NCBI RefSeq assembly: GCF_013426915.1
Contig: NZ_AP023182.1
Span: 1,054,001 to 1,118,000 of the forward strand
DNA length: 64,000 nucleotides
Source of the DNA: Paraburkholderia sp. PGU19
GTDB taxonomy: Bacteria > Pseudomonadota > Gammaproteobacteria > Burkholderiales > Burkholderiaceae
Reading direction: 5' to 3'
Shown one piece after another: positions 62,788-64,000 of the stretch. Each line of letters begins with the position of its first letter. Position 1 is the first letter of the stretch. A program made the translations under genes and the position numbers. Under the pieces are notes generated by a model. It was not told the origin of the DNA and ran no database searches. It saw only the letters and a list, made by a program, of their open reading frames with translations.

Positions 62788-62871
62788 ATGCAGATCAGCG
62801 TGCAGATTGTGGTTCTGACCGAACGGGAAGGCTTCGATGCCGGCACACTCGGCCCCGACTTGCATCTTTGA
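62788..62871 (+). pseudogene. Possible N-terminal scrap of an ISKra4-type transposase
   Basis: A 27-residue frame, MQISVQIVVLTEREGFDAGT, ending LGPDLHL, with CAGGAGG upstream. ISKra4 transposases often start M-x-(I/V)-x-V-Q-(I/V)-V. The C-terminal part of such a transposase lies at 63604. The link is plausible but weak. Confidence 0.25.
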
Positions 62872-62891
62872 GGTTGACCCGGAAACAGCAA

Positions 62892-63440
62892 TCAGAACGG
62901 TCTGTTGTGCCGGCCTTTATGTTCATGGAGCGGGTCGGGGCTCTTCGACGTCTCGCGCAGTACACCGGCATCGTCGAAAGCGAAGTTGAACAGCTGGTAC
63001 CACACGCCGTCTTCCAGATATCGGTAACTCCATACCTGGCGCTTCTTCAGTGGAAAGTATGCCGTTTCCGCGGGCCGGCCGAACTGAACGAGGACATCGC
63101 TCTGCGTCCACTTGCCAGGCTCCGCGCGATAGAACTCGCCCGTTTGCAGCACCTGCCGGACGTTGATCACCTTGCCGGCCGCGTCGATGTCCGCAGCCGT
63201 GGTGACTTCGCCCATCGGCTGCGTCGGCCACATCAACCGCCTCGACCCGTCAGGAAGGTCGTAGACCTCGCGCGGCGGTCCCAGCCTCGCGACGACGGCG
63301 GATTCCGGTTCGCCGGCATGGAACCCCTCCCACGGCTGTACGCAGGCGCCAAGCACAATAACCGACGCACAGGCGAACAGGGTGCGGATGTGGCAGCGCT
63401 GGCGCCACACAGCGGGGCATATTCTTGATCGGCGGGACAT
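62892..63440 (-). CDS. BamE/SmpA-like lipoprotein
   Basis: A 182-residue lipoprotein with the lipobox VIVLGAC at about residue 27-33 (IRTLFACASVIVLGACVQPW). The mature part has the SmpA/BamE-like pattern of repeated turns: GEPESAVVARLGPPREVYDL, then GKVINVRQVLQTGEFYRAEP GKWTQSDVLVQFGRPAETAY and RQVWSYRYLEDGVWYQLFNF. It is probably anchored in the outer membrane and may help assembly. Not the housekeeping bamE, since it is longer and lies apart from that gene's usual neighbours. The gene looks intact. Confidence 0.8.
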   Translation of the reverse strand: MSRRSRICPAVWRQRCHIRTLFACASVIVLGACVQPWEGFHAGEPESAVVARLGPPREVYDLPDGSRRLMWPTQPMGEVTTAADIDAAGKVINVRQVLQTGEFYRAEPGKWTQSDVLVQFGRPAETAYFPLKKRQVWSYRYLEDGVWYQLFNFAFDDAGVLRETSKSPDPLHEHKGRHNRPF

Positions 63441-63603
63441 CGTAGAGGACCTCCCCTCGGTTCACGTATGCAATTTGACACGATTGAGCGGCAAAGATTT
63501 GAGCCGATCGGGAAAACGCTGGCGGATGGCTGGCCGATCGAAGGAACTTGCCAAACTCGGCGGAAAGTCGTGTGGGGAGGGCGGCCGGGCCGCTGGGGCG
63601 CCG

Positions 63604-64000
63604 GGTCCGTCAGTCCACTGGCCAGTTGCCTGCGTGAGCGGACGGGTCCCGAGCTGCAATATCTGTAGGCTGGATTTGCGGCGTTGATGTCGTACGGGCT
63701 GACCGTCCGCGTACTGGAGGAGGTGTTGCCGCTCGGGCACGTGCTGGCGGCCACCACGATCCGGCGCCGTGTCGCTCCACTGAGCCGCCGCCTCGAGAAC
63801 ATGGACGCCGACGCGATCACAGTCGAGCAACGACGACACACAGATCTCACTGCGGGCCGGTGCAACATTCCTCAACGCAGTTCAGTGCGCGCCGTCCGCA
63901 TCGATGGTGGTTACGTTCGGCTCGCAGGGCGCAAAAGTCGTCTGGACAGCTGGTTCGAAGTTGTTGTCGGAAAATCACTGCGAGATGATCGCCGGGGACA
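63604..64000 (+). pseudogene. ISKra4-family transposase, cut by the window end and interrupted by TAG
   Basis: The frame reads VSPLASCLRERTGPELQYL, then TAG (63666-63668), then AGFAALMSYGLTVRVLEEVL PLGHVLAATTIRRRVAPLSR. Further on it gives VRIDGGYVRLAGRKSRLDSW FEVVVGKS to the window edge. The family reads PEL-x-YL-(E/Q)-TKWASLMSYGLTVxLLEEVLP, so the stop is in the middle of the homology. The DGGYV segment carries a catalytic Asp. The remainder lies beyond the window. Confidence 0.8.

Noticed and set aside
1..64000. CRISPR arrays, tRNA or rRNA genes
   Set aside because: No regularly spaced repeats of 25-40 bases were found, and no cloverleaf or rRNA sequence was recognised by eye.

Overview
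The window reads as a Burkholderiaceae chromosome or megaplasmid segment (Paraburkholderia/Burkholderia/Caballeronia-like). I infer this from the high GC content, codon use, a type VI secretion block, a polyhydroxyalkanoate (PHA) gene set, and many small proteins of the kind usual in that family. I found no rRNA, tRNA, CRISPR array or clear replication origin.

Layout. (1) 1-13.8 kb: a co-directional type VI secretion (T6SS) block: tssC (5' end outside the window), hcp, tssE, tssF, tssG, vgrG, a 429-residue unrecognised protein, a large Rhs effector with a deaminase-like C-terminal toxin, and its probable immunity gene. None of these is broken. (2) 13.8-22.8 kb: a PHA locus with phaC (minus) divergent from phaZ (plus), among remnants (PRC-barrel, dodecin, ABC-transporter permease) and two small exported proteins. 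(3) 23.1-28.1 kb: an insertion-sequence graveyard (IS6, IS66, a second IS6 scrap) and a frameshifted HpcH/HpaI aldolase. (4) 28.1-32.1 kb: an intact cysteine synthase-like gene, a YyaL/DUF255 thioredoxin-domain gene broken by about four frameshifts, an intact ArsC-type arsenate reductase and an IS110 scrap. (5) 32.2-35.4 kb: a doubly deleted rtcB, small lipoproteins, a second copy of part of phaC joined to a histidine-kinase scrap, and a Fur-box-like site. (6) 35.8-40.8 kb: a phasin, several small proteins and two paralogous membrane proteins. (7) 40.9-44.7 kb: decayed otnI/denD tetronate-catabolism genes and an intact IS630-type element whose insertion point can be reconstructed. (8) 44.7-48.6 kb: phage remnants (tyrosine recombinase, DUF5131), small ORFs and a broken CBS-domain gene. 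(9) 48.8-54.3 kb: a chemoreceptor with a sigma-28 promoter, a tandem-repeat DNA-binding-like protein and a divergent UvrD-like helicase. (10) 55-64 kb: a broken PEBP gene, a methyltransferase, a frameshifted double-ACT protein, a class III cyclase/TPR protein split by one base, a VOC protein, a BamE-like lipoprotein, and remnants of a pRiA4b ORF-3 gene and an ISKra4 transposase.

How it fits together. The first 13.8 kb is an intact contact-dependent weapon: sheath, tube, baseplate, spike, tip and toxin, plus self-protection. The PHA genes make, mobilise and coat storage granules. From 13.8 kb onward more than twenty genes carry frameshifts, stops or deletions, so most of the window looks like an accessory region in decay. 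Insertion sequences and recombination have joined unrelated fragments there, and several long open frames are artefacts of such fusions.
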